A DNA stretch of 64,000 nucleotides from an uncultured Candidatus Saccharibacteria bacterium (GCA_938030095.1 CALHGK010000004.1:62001-126000); one strand, 5' to 3'; numbered from the stretch's first letter, positions 35,455 through 44,921 are shown. Made by a program: numbers and translations. Notes: generated by a model not told the origin, from the sequence alone.

Positions 35455-38127
35455 CTAGCTTGTTCGCTGGCCATGAGCGGTATTTTTGTCGCTGTAGTAT
35501 ACACTGTCTGTCAATGTGGCAGTCACGGTGAAGTTTTTGCCAGCAGAGGAGGGTATAGAGACGTTGGTGTCGCCATCGTTGTTGACCTGGCGCGTGCCAA
35601 CGAGTTGGTCACCCACCTTCACCTCCAGCTGCTGGAGTGGGTGGCTACCCTGGCGGTAGTATACCGTCGCCGATTGTCCGCTAGAGCTTACGGCGACGGA
35701 AACACTTGGCTTGGAGTCGGTACAGCGATGAGTATCGTCATTGCTGGTTGCATCATAGCCATCTTGAGCTGAGACAGTCTCTTTGCCTGACGAGTCTTTC
35801 GACCGAGTGACGGGGATGTCAACGCGGGCCGACTCTGGCGTACAGTTTGTGGCCTTTTTCTTAGACACCCGGTCGAATGACATTGTGTTGCTGCTGCGGT
35901 TAGAGTTTTTGTTGTAATACGATGGATAGATCTCGTTGTTGATCCGCTGGATACCGCTTGGTGCAGAGAACCAGTCGCTGTATGATGCTTTGTGTTGACT
36001 AACATAGTATTGCGTCGCATCGGCCATAGTATAGTCGAGCAGCATAGCGGGGATGAGCGAGTTACCGTTGCGGAGCGGTGACGTATCAGAGTTGCCTAGC
36101 CAAACAGCCATCGACAGCGCTGGGGTGTAGCCAACCGTCCAAATATCCTTTGCTACCACCTTGCCATTGATCTCGGAGTTTGATGTACCGGTCTTGACAG
36201 CTGTCTTCGCCTTGAGGCGATTCATTTGTGGCATGTAGTCTTGCCCACCACCAAGGTTAGCTCGTGCACTGGAGTCACCGAGGATATCGTTGACGATGTA
36301 GGCAGCTTGCTGATCGATCACCTGTTTGGTAGAGGCTGTGTACTGCTTAAGGACTTGGCCAGTACTGTTGGTTACTTTGAGAACAGTTGATTGTGGCGTA
36401 TAGGTGCCCATCCGCGCCAAAGATGCGATGGCATTGACATGGTCGACGAGGCGTGTACCGCAGCTCCCGATGGCACTCGATAAACCAGCTTGGGCGTCTG
36501 CGCCTTGGGTGCAGTAAGCACTGTCGCCCATCTCGCGAATGGTTTGCCAAGTGCTGCCACGCCTATTGCGCTCGTTCTCCTGCATAGCTTTGATGGCGGG
36601 GATATTGCGTGAGCGAGCGAGGGCTTGACGGAGATTAATGTTGTTTTGGAACTTGCCATCGGCGTTTTGCGGCGTCCAGCTGCCAAAGCTGATCTTTGAG
36701 TCGGAGAGGACAGAGCCACTCCCGTAGTTGGTCTTGCCACTACCCTTGTTTTGGAAGAGCTGAGCATAGACCAGTGGCTTGATGGATGAACCAGGCTGGA
36801 TAAAGGCGGTAGCGGCATTATTTTGACCAAAGACAGCATAGTTGAAATCTCGACTACCAACCAGCGCTACTACCTGACCTGTTTTGTTATCCTCAATAGC
36901 GGCTGCGCCATTGGTAAAGCCAGCATAGGTTGCGCAGTTGGTATTACCACAATTGGAGCTCGTGAGCTTACCATTAAACATACTTTGCATACGACCCTCA
37001 AGCTTACCTTGGAGTGTTGAGTCAAGTGTGGTCGTGACGGTGAGGCCGCCTTTGCCGACTGTTGACTTGCCTAGCTCTTTTTCGAGCTGGTCGCGCACCA
37101 TCAGGACAAAGTGTGGCGCTTTGATGTCAGCATATTGCTCAGCCTTTGGTTTTACAGTGTCAAGAATGGCGACTTGCTTTGCTTCGTTAGCCTGCTCTTT
37201 AGTAATGTAATTCATCTCAACCATACTATCGAGCACCTTATGCTGGCGCGCAATAAGTGCACTATTGCCTGGCACATAATACGGGTCGTAGAGCCCAGGA
37301 CTGTTAGGAATGCCGGCAAGCAGCGCAGATTCGGCTAGTGTTAGGTCCTTAGCTGGTTTTTGGAAGTAAGTGCGCGCAGCCGACTCAACACCATTACGGC
37401 GGCCACCGTACGACGCTTCGTTGAGGTAGAGATTTAGGATTTGATCTTTGTTGTACATACGCTCGACCTCAATCGAGAGGATCACCTCCTTGATCTTGCG
37501 TGGTATACCATCGAGGCCGCGTTTTTCGATTTCACTCTTCTCGAAGAAGGCTTGCTTGACGAGCTGCTGCGTCAGTGTTGAGCCACCCTGTACGGCATTA
37601 CCCTGTGAGTTGCTCAGGAATGCGCGAGAAATACCAGCCAGGCTAATACCGTGATGGTTATAAAAATCACGGTCTTCCACGGCGATTGTTGCCTTCTTGA
37701 CGTAGTCGCTAATCTGGTTGCCATCGACCACGAGCTTGTAGTCGCCGTTACCTTTATCCTCCCAGAGGAGTTGGCCACTACGGTCCAGATACTTTGTAAC
37801 AGTAGTCTGGATGCGCTTGTCTATCTCGCCTGGGCGAATTGCATCGAGATCTTTGCGGTAATAGGTGAAGAGCCCAGCAATAATGAGGGCGAGCACGAGG
37901 AAAAAACCACCAACTACCTTGAGGATGGCATACGCACCACGTTTGCTAAATAAAAATTGTGCCACCCGGCGTGGATGCATCCGATAGAGTAGCCGCTTGA
38001 GAGGTTGCTTGGGTAGGCTTGCCAAGTACTCCGCTTTGCGGCGGGCTTCGGCGTCTTTTTTGGTGCGGCGCTTGGCTGCAAGATTGGAGTAGACGCTAAC
38101 TCGATGTGATAAATTATTTTTAACCAC
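35455..38127 (-). CDS. Class A penicillin-binding protein (glycosyltransferase/transpeptidase)
   Basis: An 890-residue bifunctional peptidoglycan synthase. A basic cytoplasmic tail precedes the transmembrane helix (about 66-89). The GT51 domain has A-V-E-D-R-D-F-Y-N-H-H-G (catalytic Glu151), G-G-S-T-L-T-Q-Q-L-V-K and the lipid-binding loop region. The transpeptidase domain has the nucleophile in P-G-S-S-I-K-P, S-R-N as SxN and K-T-G-T-S. A C-terminal Ser/Thr-rich extracellular domain of about 130 residues follows. It starts with GTG at 38127 after AGAGGAA, with a TATAAT box at 38169-38164. It is the only peptidoglycan polymerase in the window. Confidence 0.95.
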   Translation of the reverse strand: MVKNNLSHRVSVYSNLAAKRRTKKDAEARRKAEYLASLPKQPLKRLLYRMHPRRVAQFLFSKRGAYAILKVVGGFFLVLALIIAGLFTYYRKDLDAIRPGEIDKRIQTTVTKYLDRSGQLLWEDKGNGDYKLVVDGNQISDYVKKATIAVEDRDFYNHHGISLAGISRAFLSNSQGNAVQGGSTLTQQLVKQAFFEKSEIEKRGLDGIPRKIKEVILSIEVERMYNKDQILNLYLNEASYGGRRNGVESAARTYFQKPAKDLTLAESALLAGIPNSPGLYDPYYVPGNSALIARQHKVLDSMVEMNYITKEQANEAKQVAILDTVKPKAEQYADIKAPHFVLMVRDQLEKELGKSTVGKGGLTVTTTLDSTLQGKLEGRMQSMFNGKLTSSNCGNTNCATYAGFTNGAAAIEDNKTGQVVALVGSRDFNYAVFGQNNAATAFIQPGSSIKPLVYAQLFQNKGSGKTNYGSGSVLSDSKISFGSWTPQNADGKFQNNINLRQALARSRNIPAIKAMQENERNRRGSTWQTIREMGDSAYCTQGADAQAGLSSAIGSCGTRLVDHVNAIASLARMGTYTPQSTVLKVTNSTGQVLKQYTASTKQVIDQQAAYIVNDILGDSSARANLGGGQDYMPQMNRLKAKTAVKTGTSNSEINGKVVAKDIWTVGYTPALSMAVWLGNSDTSPLRNGNSLIPAMLLDYTMADATQYYVSQHKASYSDWFSAPSGIQRINNEIYPSYYNKNSNRSSNTMSFDRVSKKKATNCTPESARVDIPVTRSKDSSGKETVSAQDGYDATSNDDTHRCTDSKPSVSVAVSSSGQSATVYYRQGSHPLQQLEVKVGDQLVGTRQVNNDGDTNVSIPSSAGKNFTVTATLTDSVYYSDKNTAHGQRTS

Positions 38128-38276
38128 GATCTCTTATTCCTCTAACACACGATATTCTTTCGCATTATAGCATTATGTGGGTGGGTAGGGCTAGTCTTTC
38201 TCGCCGCGTGACTCCTATTTCGTGCTAAAATAAATAGCAATACATGAGCATAAGAAAGAGCAAGAGTGGAGTATAT

Positions 38277-39485
38277 ATGACCTTAGCAGAAGAACTAACC
38301 TGGCGCGGATTCATTAACCAAACGACGTTTGCTGATATTAATGACATCAACGAACCACGCACTTTCTACGTCGGCGTTGACCCGAGTGCACCGAGCATGA
38401 CGATTGGCAACTTGGCCGTTATGATGCTATGCCGGCACTTCATCGACCATGGACACACGCCACTGTTGCTTGTGGGGGGTGCAACCGGGATGATTGGCGA
38501 CCCAGACGGTAAAAAGCAAGAGCGCGATCTCCGCAATGCTGAAACGGTAGCACGTAGTGTTGAGGGCTTGACGGCGCAATTTCGACAGATATTTCGCGGC
38601 CAGGATTTTGCGGTAGTCAATAATGCCGATTGGTTTGCTCACGTTAACTATGTCGATTTTTTGCACCAGATCGGTAAGCACGTGAGTATGACGCAGCTAC
38701 TCGACCGCGATTTTGTGCAGCAACGGATCGGCGAAGGCGGGACAGGCATTAGCTATGGTGAATTTAGTTATGCATTGATTCAAGGCTATGACTTCTTGCA
38801 TCTGTACCACGAGAAGGGTGCGACGCTGCAATTGGCTGGTGCCGACCAATGGGGTAATAGCGTGACAGGCGTGTCGCTCATTCGTAAGCTCGAGGGTGGC
38901 GAAGCTCATGTCTTGACGGCGCCGCTCGTAATCAATAAGCAAACAGGAGTAAAATTCGGCAAGTCGGAAGGTGGTGCAGTTTGGCTTGACCCAGCGCTGA
39001 CGAGTCCATACAAATTTTACCAATTTTGGCTCAACTGCGATGACGAGACGAGCAAAGACTTGATCAAGATCTACACGTTGCTTGATCAAGCAACTATCGA
39101 AACATTGATTGACACCCACCACGCTAACCCTGGCGCGCGCACCCTGCAAAAGACACTCGCACGAGAAGTGACCAATATCGTCCACGGCCATGAGCGCCGC
39201 GAGAGTGTGGAGCGAGTAACCAGTGTGCTCTTTGGTGGCAATGACCTATCGACACTGCGCGAGGAAGATCTTGACGCGCTGGCCAACGAGATCCCCACCG
39301 TCTCGCCGCAATCAGTGGTGACCGCTCTGGTGGAGGCTGAGGTCTGCGCTAGCAATGGCGAAGCACGTCGCCTCATCAAAAATAATGCCATTAGCCTTGA
39401 TGGTGCAAAAATCACCAGTGATCAACCAGCGACGAGTCCAAGCTTGATCAAAAAGGGCAAGAACAGCTTTGTGCTCGTGCGATAG
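38277..39485 (+). CDS. tyrS: Tyrosyl-tRNA synthetase
   Basis: A 402-residue class I synthetase that charges tRNA-Tyr. The HIGH-type motif is P-S-M-T-I-G-N-L and the KMSKS-type motif is K-F-G-K-S-E-G-G. The tyrosine pocket shows A-G-A-D-Q-W-G-N, and the C-terminal S4 domain ends S-L-I-K-K-G-K-N. The ATG at 38277 is preferred over the one 11 codons earlier because GTGGAG lies just upstream and the shorter protein matches family length. Its motif order is that of TyrRS rather than TrpRS. Confidence 0.95.
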   Translation: MTLAEELTWRGFINQTTFADINDINEPRTFYVGVDPSAPSMTIGNLAVMMLCRHFIDHGHTPLLLVGGATGMIGDPDGKKQERDLRNAETVARSVEGLTAQFRQIFRGQDFAVVNNADWFAHVNYVDFLHQIGKHVSMTQLLDRDFVQQRIGEGGTGISYGEFSYALIQGYDFLHLYHEKGATLQLAGADQWGNSVTGVSLIRKLEGGEAHVLTAPLVINKQTGVKFGKSEGGAVWLDPALTSPYKFYQFWLNCDDETSKDLIKIYTLLDQATIETLIDTHHANPGARTLQKTLAREVTNIVHGHERRESVERVTSVLFGGNDLSTLREEDLDALANEIPTVSPQSVVTALVEAEVCASNGEARRLIKNNAISLDGAKITSDQPATSPSLIKKGKNSFVLVR

Positions 39486-39605
39486 ACGGGTGTTCTCGAT
39501 GGCTATGCTCGGCAGAATGGTAGCAACCGATCATTCGATTATGTATTTGCCATATTTTATGGTATGATAATTGCACATTAATTAGCTACAAGAGGAGAAT
39601 TTGTC

Positions 39606-40364
39606 ATGAAAAAATTGATTGCATTTGATCTAGACGATACGTTAGCAGTAACGAAGTCACCCGTGAGCGACCGGATGGCGGCTCTGCTGGGGCGTTTGCT
39701 GGAGAAGTATGATGTGTGTGTCATCACCGGTGGAGACTTCAAGCAGATCCAAAAGCAGGTGACTAGTCGCCTTGATGTGTCGCCCGAGCTGCTGGGCAAG
39801 TTTCACGCTATGCCGACGTGTGGCACGCGCTATTACCGCTTCGACCCACAGGCGGGTGAATGGCAGCTGCAGTATGCCGAGGACTTGACGGATGAGCAAA
39901 AAGTGCAAATCGTGAGTGTGCTTGAGTCGACTGCACGGGAGATGGGGATCTGGTGTGAGCACCCAGCGGGTGAGATTATCGAGGATCGCCAGAGCCAGAT
40001 CACTATATCTGCCTTGGGTCAGCAGGCCACTCCTGAGGAAAAATATGCATGGGCAGAGAAATACAAGGATATCCGGCCAATCTACCGCGACAAAGTGGCG
40101 GCACAACTGCCTGGCCTCGAAGTGCGCATTGGTGGCACCACTAGCACCGATATCACCCGCCCTGGCATCGACAAAGCCTATGGCATGAAGAAGCTGCTTG
40201 AAGCTAATGGCTTAGAGAAAAGTGAAGTCCTCTTCTTTGGTGATAAGATCGAAGAAGGCGGCAACGACTACCCAGTCCGCGCGATGGGCATCGACAGCAT
40301 TGCCGTCAATGGCTGGGAAACAACTGCCTATGCTCTAGATGGGGTTTTGGGCGTAACGGAGTAA
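39606..40364 (+). CDS. HAD-IIB phosphatase, phosphomannomutase-like
   Basis: A 252-residue HAD hydrolase with intact motif I (A-F-D-L-D-D-T-L, Asp8 and Asp10), motif II V-I-T-G-G and motif IV F-F-G-D-K-I-E-E-G-G-N-D-Y. The G-D-K-x-x-x-G-G-N-D block and C-G-T-R-Y-Y-R-F resemble the eukaryotic-type phosphomannomutase family (PMM2), which interconverts mannose-6-phosphate and mannose-1-phosphate. The enzyme could instead be a simple sugar phosphatase. An AAGAGGAGAA ribosome binding site precedes the ATG. A mutase would feed nucleotide-sugar synthesis alongside galU. Confidence 0.85.
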   Translation: MKKLIAFDLDDTLAVTKSPVSDRMAALLGRLLEKYDVCVITGGDFKQIQKQVTSRLDVSPELLGKFHAMPTCGTRYYRFDPQAGEWQLQYAEDLTDEQKVQIVSVLESTAREMGIWCEHPAGEIIEDRQSQITISALGQQATPEEKYAWAEKYKDIRPIYRDKVAAQLPGLEVRIGGTTSTDITRPGIDKAYGMKKLLEANGLEKSEVLFFGDKIEEGGNDYPVRAMGIDSIAVNGWETTAYALDGVLGVTE

Positions 40365-40412
40365 AAACCTTTACTTTCATACACTGACCAAAAGAGCGAA
40401 AACTTGCGGTAT

Positions 40413-40447
40413 ATAAAATACTCACCTAGTAGGGTGAGTATTTTTAT
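40413..40447. terminator. Strong bidirectional terminator
   Basis: A 15-bp stem, TATAAAATACTCACC with GGTGAGTATTTTTATA (one unpaired T), separated by a 6-nt loop. It lies between the HAD gene and the converging CYTH gene. Confidence 0.9.
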
Positions 40448-40463
40448 AGTGAGTGCCGAATAA

Positions 40464-41000
40464 CTAGGACAACTCTTTATTAAGCTTCTTATAACAAAAC
40501 CGCGCAAGCTCTGGCGCAATGGCGCTGTATGTCTTGCCGGCGAGCAGACCTCCAGCGATGAAATCCTCCTGTGTGACGTCGGCAAGGGCAATGCTTGGTG
40601 GAGTAAAATCATCCTTCTCGGCTTCTGTATCAAACTCAAAATCTATCAGCACAAGCCCAGCCAGATCCTCGATAAATATATCAATTTCGGCGAGTGTGCC
40701 ATCGATCACGACGCGGTAGCGGTCCTTTGCAACGCGCTTTGCGCTGCAATGTGAGAGTGCTGCGAATTCTTCCTCTGTCAAAGGGATGGTTTGCTCAATG
40801 TGCTCGGACGCATAACCTGCTGCAACGGAGGTCTTCTTGGTGATTTCATATGTTTTGCCGTTTTATCTGAGCCGAAGGTGAGAATGCGCTGGCGTGTCTG
40901 GGATATAAATATCAACAATGCGAGTTGGCTTGGTTGTTTTGATTTCTTGCGGCAGCTTTTTTGCGAGGAATGTGCGCTCTCGTTCTAACTGTTGACTCAT
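40464..41000 (-). pseudogene. CYTH-domain protein interrupted by an in-frame TAA
   Basis: Reading from ATG at 41000, which has an ideal AAAGGAGAA ribosome binding site, the frame gives L-E-R-E-R-T-F-L (the ExExK-type CYTH start) and reaches R-L-R at codon 45. Codon 46 is TAA (40865-40863). The same frame then continues N-G-K-T-Y-E-I-T-K-K and runs to the normal end at 40464, with the C-terminal acidic strands I-D-I-F-I-E and L-I-D-F-E-F. The whole would be 178 residues, a proper CYTH domain (inorganic triphosphatase or adenylate-cyclase fold). Only one base change (for example AAA or CAA to TAA) breaks it. Confidence 0.85.
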
Positions 41001-41185
41001 TGCTTCTCCTTTAGTATATCAATAAGTTTAAGTTTATTATCTTGCTTGTTTCGTCTGTTAGGGCTATCAAGCATTCATTACGCTCAATAGATTTTATTCT
41101 TAGTGTAAGATTATATTTGAGAAATAGAACACTTCTATAGAATTCTTGAGGAAGGATGCAAAAAAGAAAGCTCCATGCTCCAAAT

Positions 41186-41213
41186 TATAAAAAAGTGCCG
41201 CAAGAAACGGCAA
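41186..41213 (-). terminator. Terminator of tRNA-Leu(UAG)
   Basis: On the minus strand TGCCG (41212-41208) pairs with CGGCA (41200-41196), followed by C and a T-run. Confidence 0.75.
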
Positions 41214-41233
41214 CAAAACAAACCCATGATAGT

Positions 41234-41319
41234 TGGTGCGGATGAAAGGACTTGAACCTTCACGCCACGAGGGCACATGCTCCTAAGGCATGCGTGTCTA
41301 CCAATTCCACCACATCCGC
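41234..41319 (-). tRNA. tRNA-Leu (anticodon UAG)
   Basis: An 86-nt type II tRNA. The acceptor stem GCGGATG pairs with CATCCGC. The anticodon stem CATGC/GCATG encloses the loop CTTAGGA, so the anticodon is TAG and it reads CUN leucine codons. A long variable arm of the leucine type (GCCCTCGTGGC) follows, then the T-loop GGTTCAAGTCC. The 3' CCA is encoded in DNA. Confidence 0.96.
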
Positions 41320-41330
41320 ATAACAAGGCT

Positions 41331-41360
41331 ATTATACCAAATGAGCTGGTGTATCTGCAA
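41331..41360 (-). promoter_or_regulatory. Promoter of tRNA-Leu(UAG)
   Basis: On the minus strand TTGCAG (41360-41355), an 18-nt spacer and consensus TATAAT (41336-41331), about 12 nt before the tRNA 5' end. Confidence 0.65.
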
Positions 41361-41362
41361 CC

Positions 41363-41917
41363 TTAGCTGCGTCCATCAGCTCGGCGGAAAAAGGTGAGGT
41401 GTGCGTTTCCATAACTACGATTGTCCACCACAACAATGTCGTTTGCTAATTTTGGCCCCTCACCTATTCCTGTATGTGATAATACCATAAATCCGCCTGG
41501 TTTGAGAAGGGCAAAAAGTCGGCTAACTGTTGTAAGCTGGAGATCGTGGTAAGGTGGGTCGGCAAAGATGATATCGAACACTTCGCCATCGTACGTATCA
41601 AGCCATGGGCTGACGCCAGCTTTGACTGCAGTAGCGGATGGATCAGCACCGAGCGCTGCGATATTTTTACAGAGGATGGTAAAGGCGAGGCGATCACGCT
41701 CGACAAACACTGCCTGGCACGCTCCACGGCTCAACGCCTCTAGACCAACGGCACCAGTGCCAGCAAAGGCATCGAGGACGCGGGCATCCTGCACTGCATC
41801 GCCGAGCGAATTAAACAGCGCGTTGCGCACTCGCTCGCCCATTGGATGGGTACGGCGATTATCTGGTGCATCGAGCCAGCGCCCGCCATAGCGCCCAGCA
41901 ATTACTCGGACTTTCAT
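41363..41917 (-). CDS. rsmD: 16S rRNA guanine-N2 methyltransferase RsmD
   Basis: A 184-residue methyltransferase acting on 16S rRNA G966. It has R-V-I-A-G-R-Y-G-G-R-W-L at the start, R-V-R-N-A-L-F-N-S-L-G, the SAM-binding D-A-F-A-G-T-G-A-V-G-L-E-A-L-S-R-G and the catalytic F-A-D-P-P-Y. The start at 41917 (MKVRVIAG) forms an ATGA overlap with the upstream gene, so it is translationally coupled. In many bacteria rsmD pairs with coaD; no coaD is seen here. Confidence 0.93.
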   Translation of the reverse strand: MKVRVIAGRYGGRWLDAPDNRRTHPMGERVRNALFNSLGDAVQDARVLDAFAGTGAVGLEALSRGACQAVFVERDRLAFTILCKNIAALGADPSATAVKAGVSPWLDTYDGEVFDIIFADPPYHDLQLTTVSRLFALLKPGGFMVLSHTGIGEGPKLANDIVVVDNRSYGNAHLTFFRRADGRS

Positions 41918-42732
41918 GATGGGTAAGCCTCGCACAGTGCGCTGTACCATGCATAGGCAACGGTGCGGATGATCTCTGGGATGAGCTCATTGCGCGTCTG
42001 CAGAGCTAAGCCGGTTGTCCAGCCATTACGCCAGAACGTGTGATACATATCCAGTGCATACACCCGCTGCACTGCTCGCAAAAAGACCGCCTCCAGGCCA
42101 AGCTGCTCTGCCTCAGCTACCCACTCGGGCGATGGGCAGGTGTCGGCAAAACGGGCAGTGCGCATCGAGGCGGCCACGCCAAGCTCGAAGAGGATATGCG
42201 TTGCAAAGACGCCTTTCGCTCCCCAGTATTCCCAGTTTTTGTTGATAGTATCGAGCCCCGTCGTCCCATGGATGAAATTCTTATCTAAGACGGTAAGACG
42301 CTCCTCTTTGGGGTGACCCCAGAGCTCCTCGATTTTATCGCTTAGCGGGTAGTGATGGGCCGGCGTGAGGCCGTCAACAATGGCGTGCGACATCCAGGCT
42401 GCCTCAAAGGCGGCGCGCACTGTGTTGTCTTGGCGTAGTGCCTGGACAAGATTGTAGTGATGATCGAGAATCATAACAACGAGGTCACGGTCGTCTGGCT
42501 TGGTGGGGTCGATATAGTGCCAGGGCTCATCCACGCTGGGGCTTTTGCGTTTGATGCCATCGGGGCCATTATTACCCTCGAAATGGAGGATATCGCGCGA
42601 GCTCGGGAAGTGGAGAATGGCGACATGGTGGCTGCACATCTGACCAAGGTCGCGCCGTGCGAGCTGGTCGATTCGCTGATGAACACCAACCAAGTGCCCC
42701 GACTGGTCTCGAAAGGTTGTTCCACTGTACAT
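41914..42732 (-). CDS. His-rich hypothetical protein, phospholipase C/P1-nuclease-like
   Basis: A 272-residue soluble protein with many conserved-looking His, Asp and Trp residues: H-V-A-I-L-H-F-P, P-W-H-Y-I-D-P, L-D-H-H-Y-N-L and S-H-A-I-V-D-G-L-T-P-A-H-H-Y. The pattern of H-x3-D and H-H in helices resembles zinc-dependent phospholipase C/P1 nuclease folds, but without a signal peptide. The match is by eye and weak. Its stop overlaps the rsmD start. A TATACT box lies 9 nt before the ATG. Function unknown. Confidence 0.75.
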   Translation of the reverse strand: MYSGTTFRDQSGHLVGVHQRIDQLARRDLGQMCSHHVAILHFPSSRDILHFEGNNGPDGIKRKSPSVDEPWHYIDPTKPDDRDLVVMILDHHYNLVQALRQDNTVRAAFEAAWMSHAIVDGLTPAHHYPLSDKIEELWGHPKEERLTVLDKNFIHGTTGLDTINKNWEYWGAKGVFATHILFELGVAASMRTARFADTCPSPEWVAEAEQLGLEAVFLRAVQRVYALDMYHTFWRNGWTTGLALQTRNELIPEIIRTVAYAWYSALCEAYPS

Positions 42733-42747
42733 ATCTCATATAGTATA
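42732..42747 (-). promoter_or_regulatory. Promoter close to the ATG of the His-rich gene
   Basis: TATACT on the minus strand (42747-42742), 9 nt before ATG at 42732. No Shine-Dalgarno. Confidence 0.5.
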
Positions 42748-42878
42748 GCAGATTTTGGCGTGGCTGAATCGTTACTATGGATGTGTTTTGTTGAGATTAT
42801 CGAGCCCTGCAGGGCTAAATGGGCAAGGATAGAGAAAATGAAATAAGCAGCATTATGAATAGGCAAGATTATCCTAGC

Positions 42879-44909
42879 TTAATTGAGTGTCGTGAGTCGT
42901 TGGTTGCGCTGCACGGCTGCCTGGAGCTCTGGGTAGTGGTCGAGCGAATCGCTACTGGCAATAAAGGCCTGCGCTGCTTTTTGGGTGCGGGCGATTGCCT
43001 TGCTGTCGGCCAGGCTCGCAATGCGCAGATTGAGCGCGCCATGCTGAGCTTTGCCGTAAATTTCGCCTGGGCCGCGGAGCTGCATGTCGACTTCTGCTAA
43101 GTGAAAGCCGTCGCTAGAAGCCTTCACCTCGCGCAGACGCTGGCTCGGCCTACTGTGGTTATTAAGCAAAAGATAGCAGTAACTCTGGCGCGTGCCACGC
43201 CCCACTCGGCCACGCAGCTGATGGAGCTGAGCAAGGCCAAACCGCTCGGCATCCTCAATCATCATTACTGTCGCATTTGGCACATCAACACCGACTTCTA
43301 CCACTGTTGTGCTGACGAGAATATCATACGCATGCTGGTAAAACTCCTGCATTACTCGTTCTTTGTCAGCAGGCTTCATCTTGCCATGAAGCAAACCAAT
43401 TCGCCACCGGCCTAAGGTGCTGCTCTTGAGGTGGCGCACGGTTGCCTCAACGCTGCGTGCGTCGTTATCGGGGTTGTCATCGATGAGGCTGCAGACGACG
43501 TAGGCTTGACTGCCAGCCTCGAGCTCCTCCGTGACGCGTTGGTATAGGGCTGGGCGCGAGGCGGGAGAAATAATTTTGGTGATGATCGGCTGGCGACCGG
43601 CAGGGCGCTGGCTAATGATGCTAATATCGAGCTCGCCATAGACGGTCAGGGCAAGGCTACGGGGGATTGGTGTCGCTGTCATAGCAAGCAGGTGTGGCAT
43701 ATGGCCGGATTTATCAAGGAGCTTCTGGCGCTGCATCACGCCAAAGCGATGCTGCTCGTCGATGACAACAAAGCCAAGCCGCGCAAAATTCACCGAGTCT
43801 TGGATGAGTGCATGCGTCCCCACTACGATATCTACCTCGCCATGTGCAATTTGCTGCACAAGCTCACTACGTATAGCACCGGTTACGCTGCCAGTCAGCA
43901 GCCCAACTTTGACGCCGAAGGGCGCAAGTAATGCATCGAGCGTGGCGGCGTGCTGACGGGCAAGAATCTCTGTCGGTGCCATCAAGGCGGTCTGGTAGCC
44001 GGCGCTAGCTGCTTGGCGAGCGGCCAGGCCAGCGACCACTGTTTTGCCACTACCCACGTCACCTTGGAGGAGGCGATTCATTGGTGTACTACGCTGAAAG
44101 TCTTGCAGGATATCCCAGGCTGCGCGGCGTTGATCGTCTGTGAGAGTAAAGGGTAGAGCACTCACAAATGATTTTACAATAGCTTGCTCAAACGGTATGA
44201 CATAGCCTTGGAGCTGAGCGTGCGCCTGGCGATTGAGCTGACTAGCAAGCAGTAAGCTAAAGAGTTCCTCAAAGGCAAAGCGCTGGCGTGCTCTTGCGAC
44301 ATCCTCTGATGTGGTAGGGAAATGTATCGCAAGCAGCGCCTCGCTCCGGCTCATTAAGCCTTCCCGTGCGACAATCTGCGGAGGGAGTGTCTCGGGTAGC
44401 ATTGTGATCAGTGGTCGTAGTTCAATGAGCAATTTGCGTACCAGCTGGCTCTTGAGGCCGTGCACTGCGTGGTAGATGGGCAGCAGGTTGGTGCCATGTT
44501 GGACAAGCTCTTTGACACGCTCGGCACTTGGGTTGGTGAGCTGGTAGCGGCCATTCTTATACTCAAATTGTCCCCGAAAGTAACATTCATCCCCACTCGC
44601 GAGCTGCTGTACTCGATACGGCTGGTTAAACCACACGGCGTTGAGCTTGCCCGAGCTATCTGCCAGTACTGCTGTGGTAATGCGGAGACCACGCCGCACC
44701 GTGCGCGTGCTGATTGATTCGCAGCGCGCCGTGATCGTCACATTGCCTGGTGTCAGTGTTGCGATTGAGCTCGCCGCAGTAAAATCATCGTGCTTGCGTG
44801 GCAAAAACATAATGAGATCATTGACAGTCAAGAGCCCAGCCTGAGCCAGTTGCTCAGCTGTTTTTGGCCCAACGCCTTTGATCTGAGAGAGCTGTGTCGA
44901 TAAGTTCAC
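42879..44909 (-). CDS. recG: ATP-dependent DNA helicase RecG
   Basis: A 676-residue RecG that reverses stalled replication forks. The N-terminal wedge (OB) domain is followed by helicase motif I L-L-Q-G-D-V-G-S-G-K-T, motif Ia A-P-T-E-I-L-A, motif II with D-E-Q-H (D-E-x-H), motif III T-A-T-P-I-P, and G-R-V-G-R-G motif VI. It is a complete protein. The GTG start at 44909 is inferred: TACAAT lies 6 nt upstream, and the ATG nine codons earlier would lie before the expected transcript start. Confidence 0.95.
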   Translation of the reverse strand: MNLSTQLSQIKGVGPKTAEQLAQAGLLTVNDLIMFLPRKHDDFTAASSIATLTPGNVTITARCESISTRTVRRGLRITTAVLADSSGKLNAVWFNQPYRVQQLASGDECYFRGQFEYKNGRYQLTNPSAERVKELVQHGTNLLPIYHAVHGLKSQLVRKLLIELRPLITMLPETLPPQIVAREGLMSRSEALLAIHFPTTSEDVARARQRFAFEELFSLLLASQLNRQAHAQLQGYVIPFEQAIVKSFVSALPFTLTDDQRRAAWDILQDFQRSTPMNRLLQGDVGSGKTVVAGLAARQAASAGYQTALMAPTEILARQHAATLDALLAPFGVKVGLLTGSVTGAIRSELVQQIAHGEVDIVVGTHALIQDSVNFARLGFVVIDEQHRFGVMQRQKLLDKSGHMPHLLAMTATPIPRSLALTVYGELDISIISQRPAGRQPIITKIISPASRPALYQRVTEELEAGSQAYVVCSLIDDNPDNDARSVEATVRHLKSSTLGRWRIGLLHGKMKPADKERVMQEFYQHAYDILVSTTVVEVGVDVPNATVMMIEDAERFGLAQLHQLRGRVGRGTRQSYCYLLLNNHSRPSQRLREVKASSDGFHLAEVDMQLRGPGEIYGKAQHGALNLRIASLADSKAIARTQKAAQAFIASSDSLDHYPELQAAVQRNQRLTTLN

Positions 44910-44921
44910 ATTTTTATTGTA
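44909..44921 (-). promoter_or_regulatory. Leaderless-type promoter of recG (GTG start)
   Basis: TACAAT on the minus strand (44921-44916), 6 nt (AAAAAT), GTG at 44909. Confidence 0.6.
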
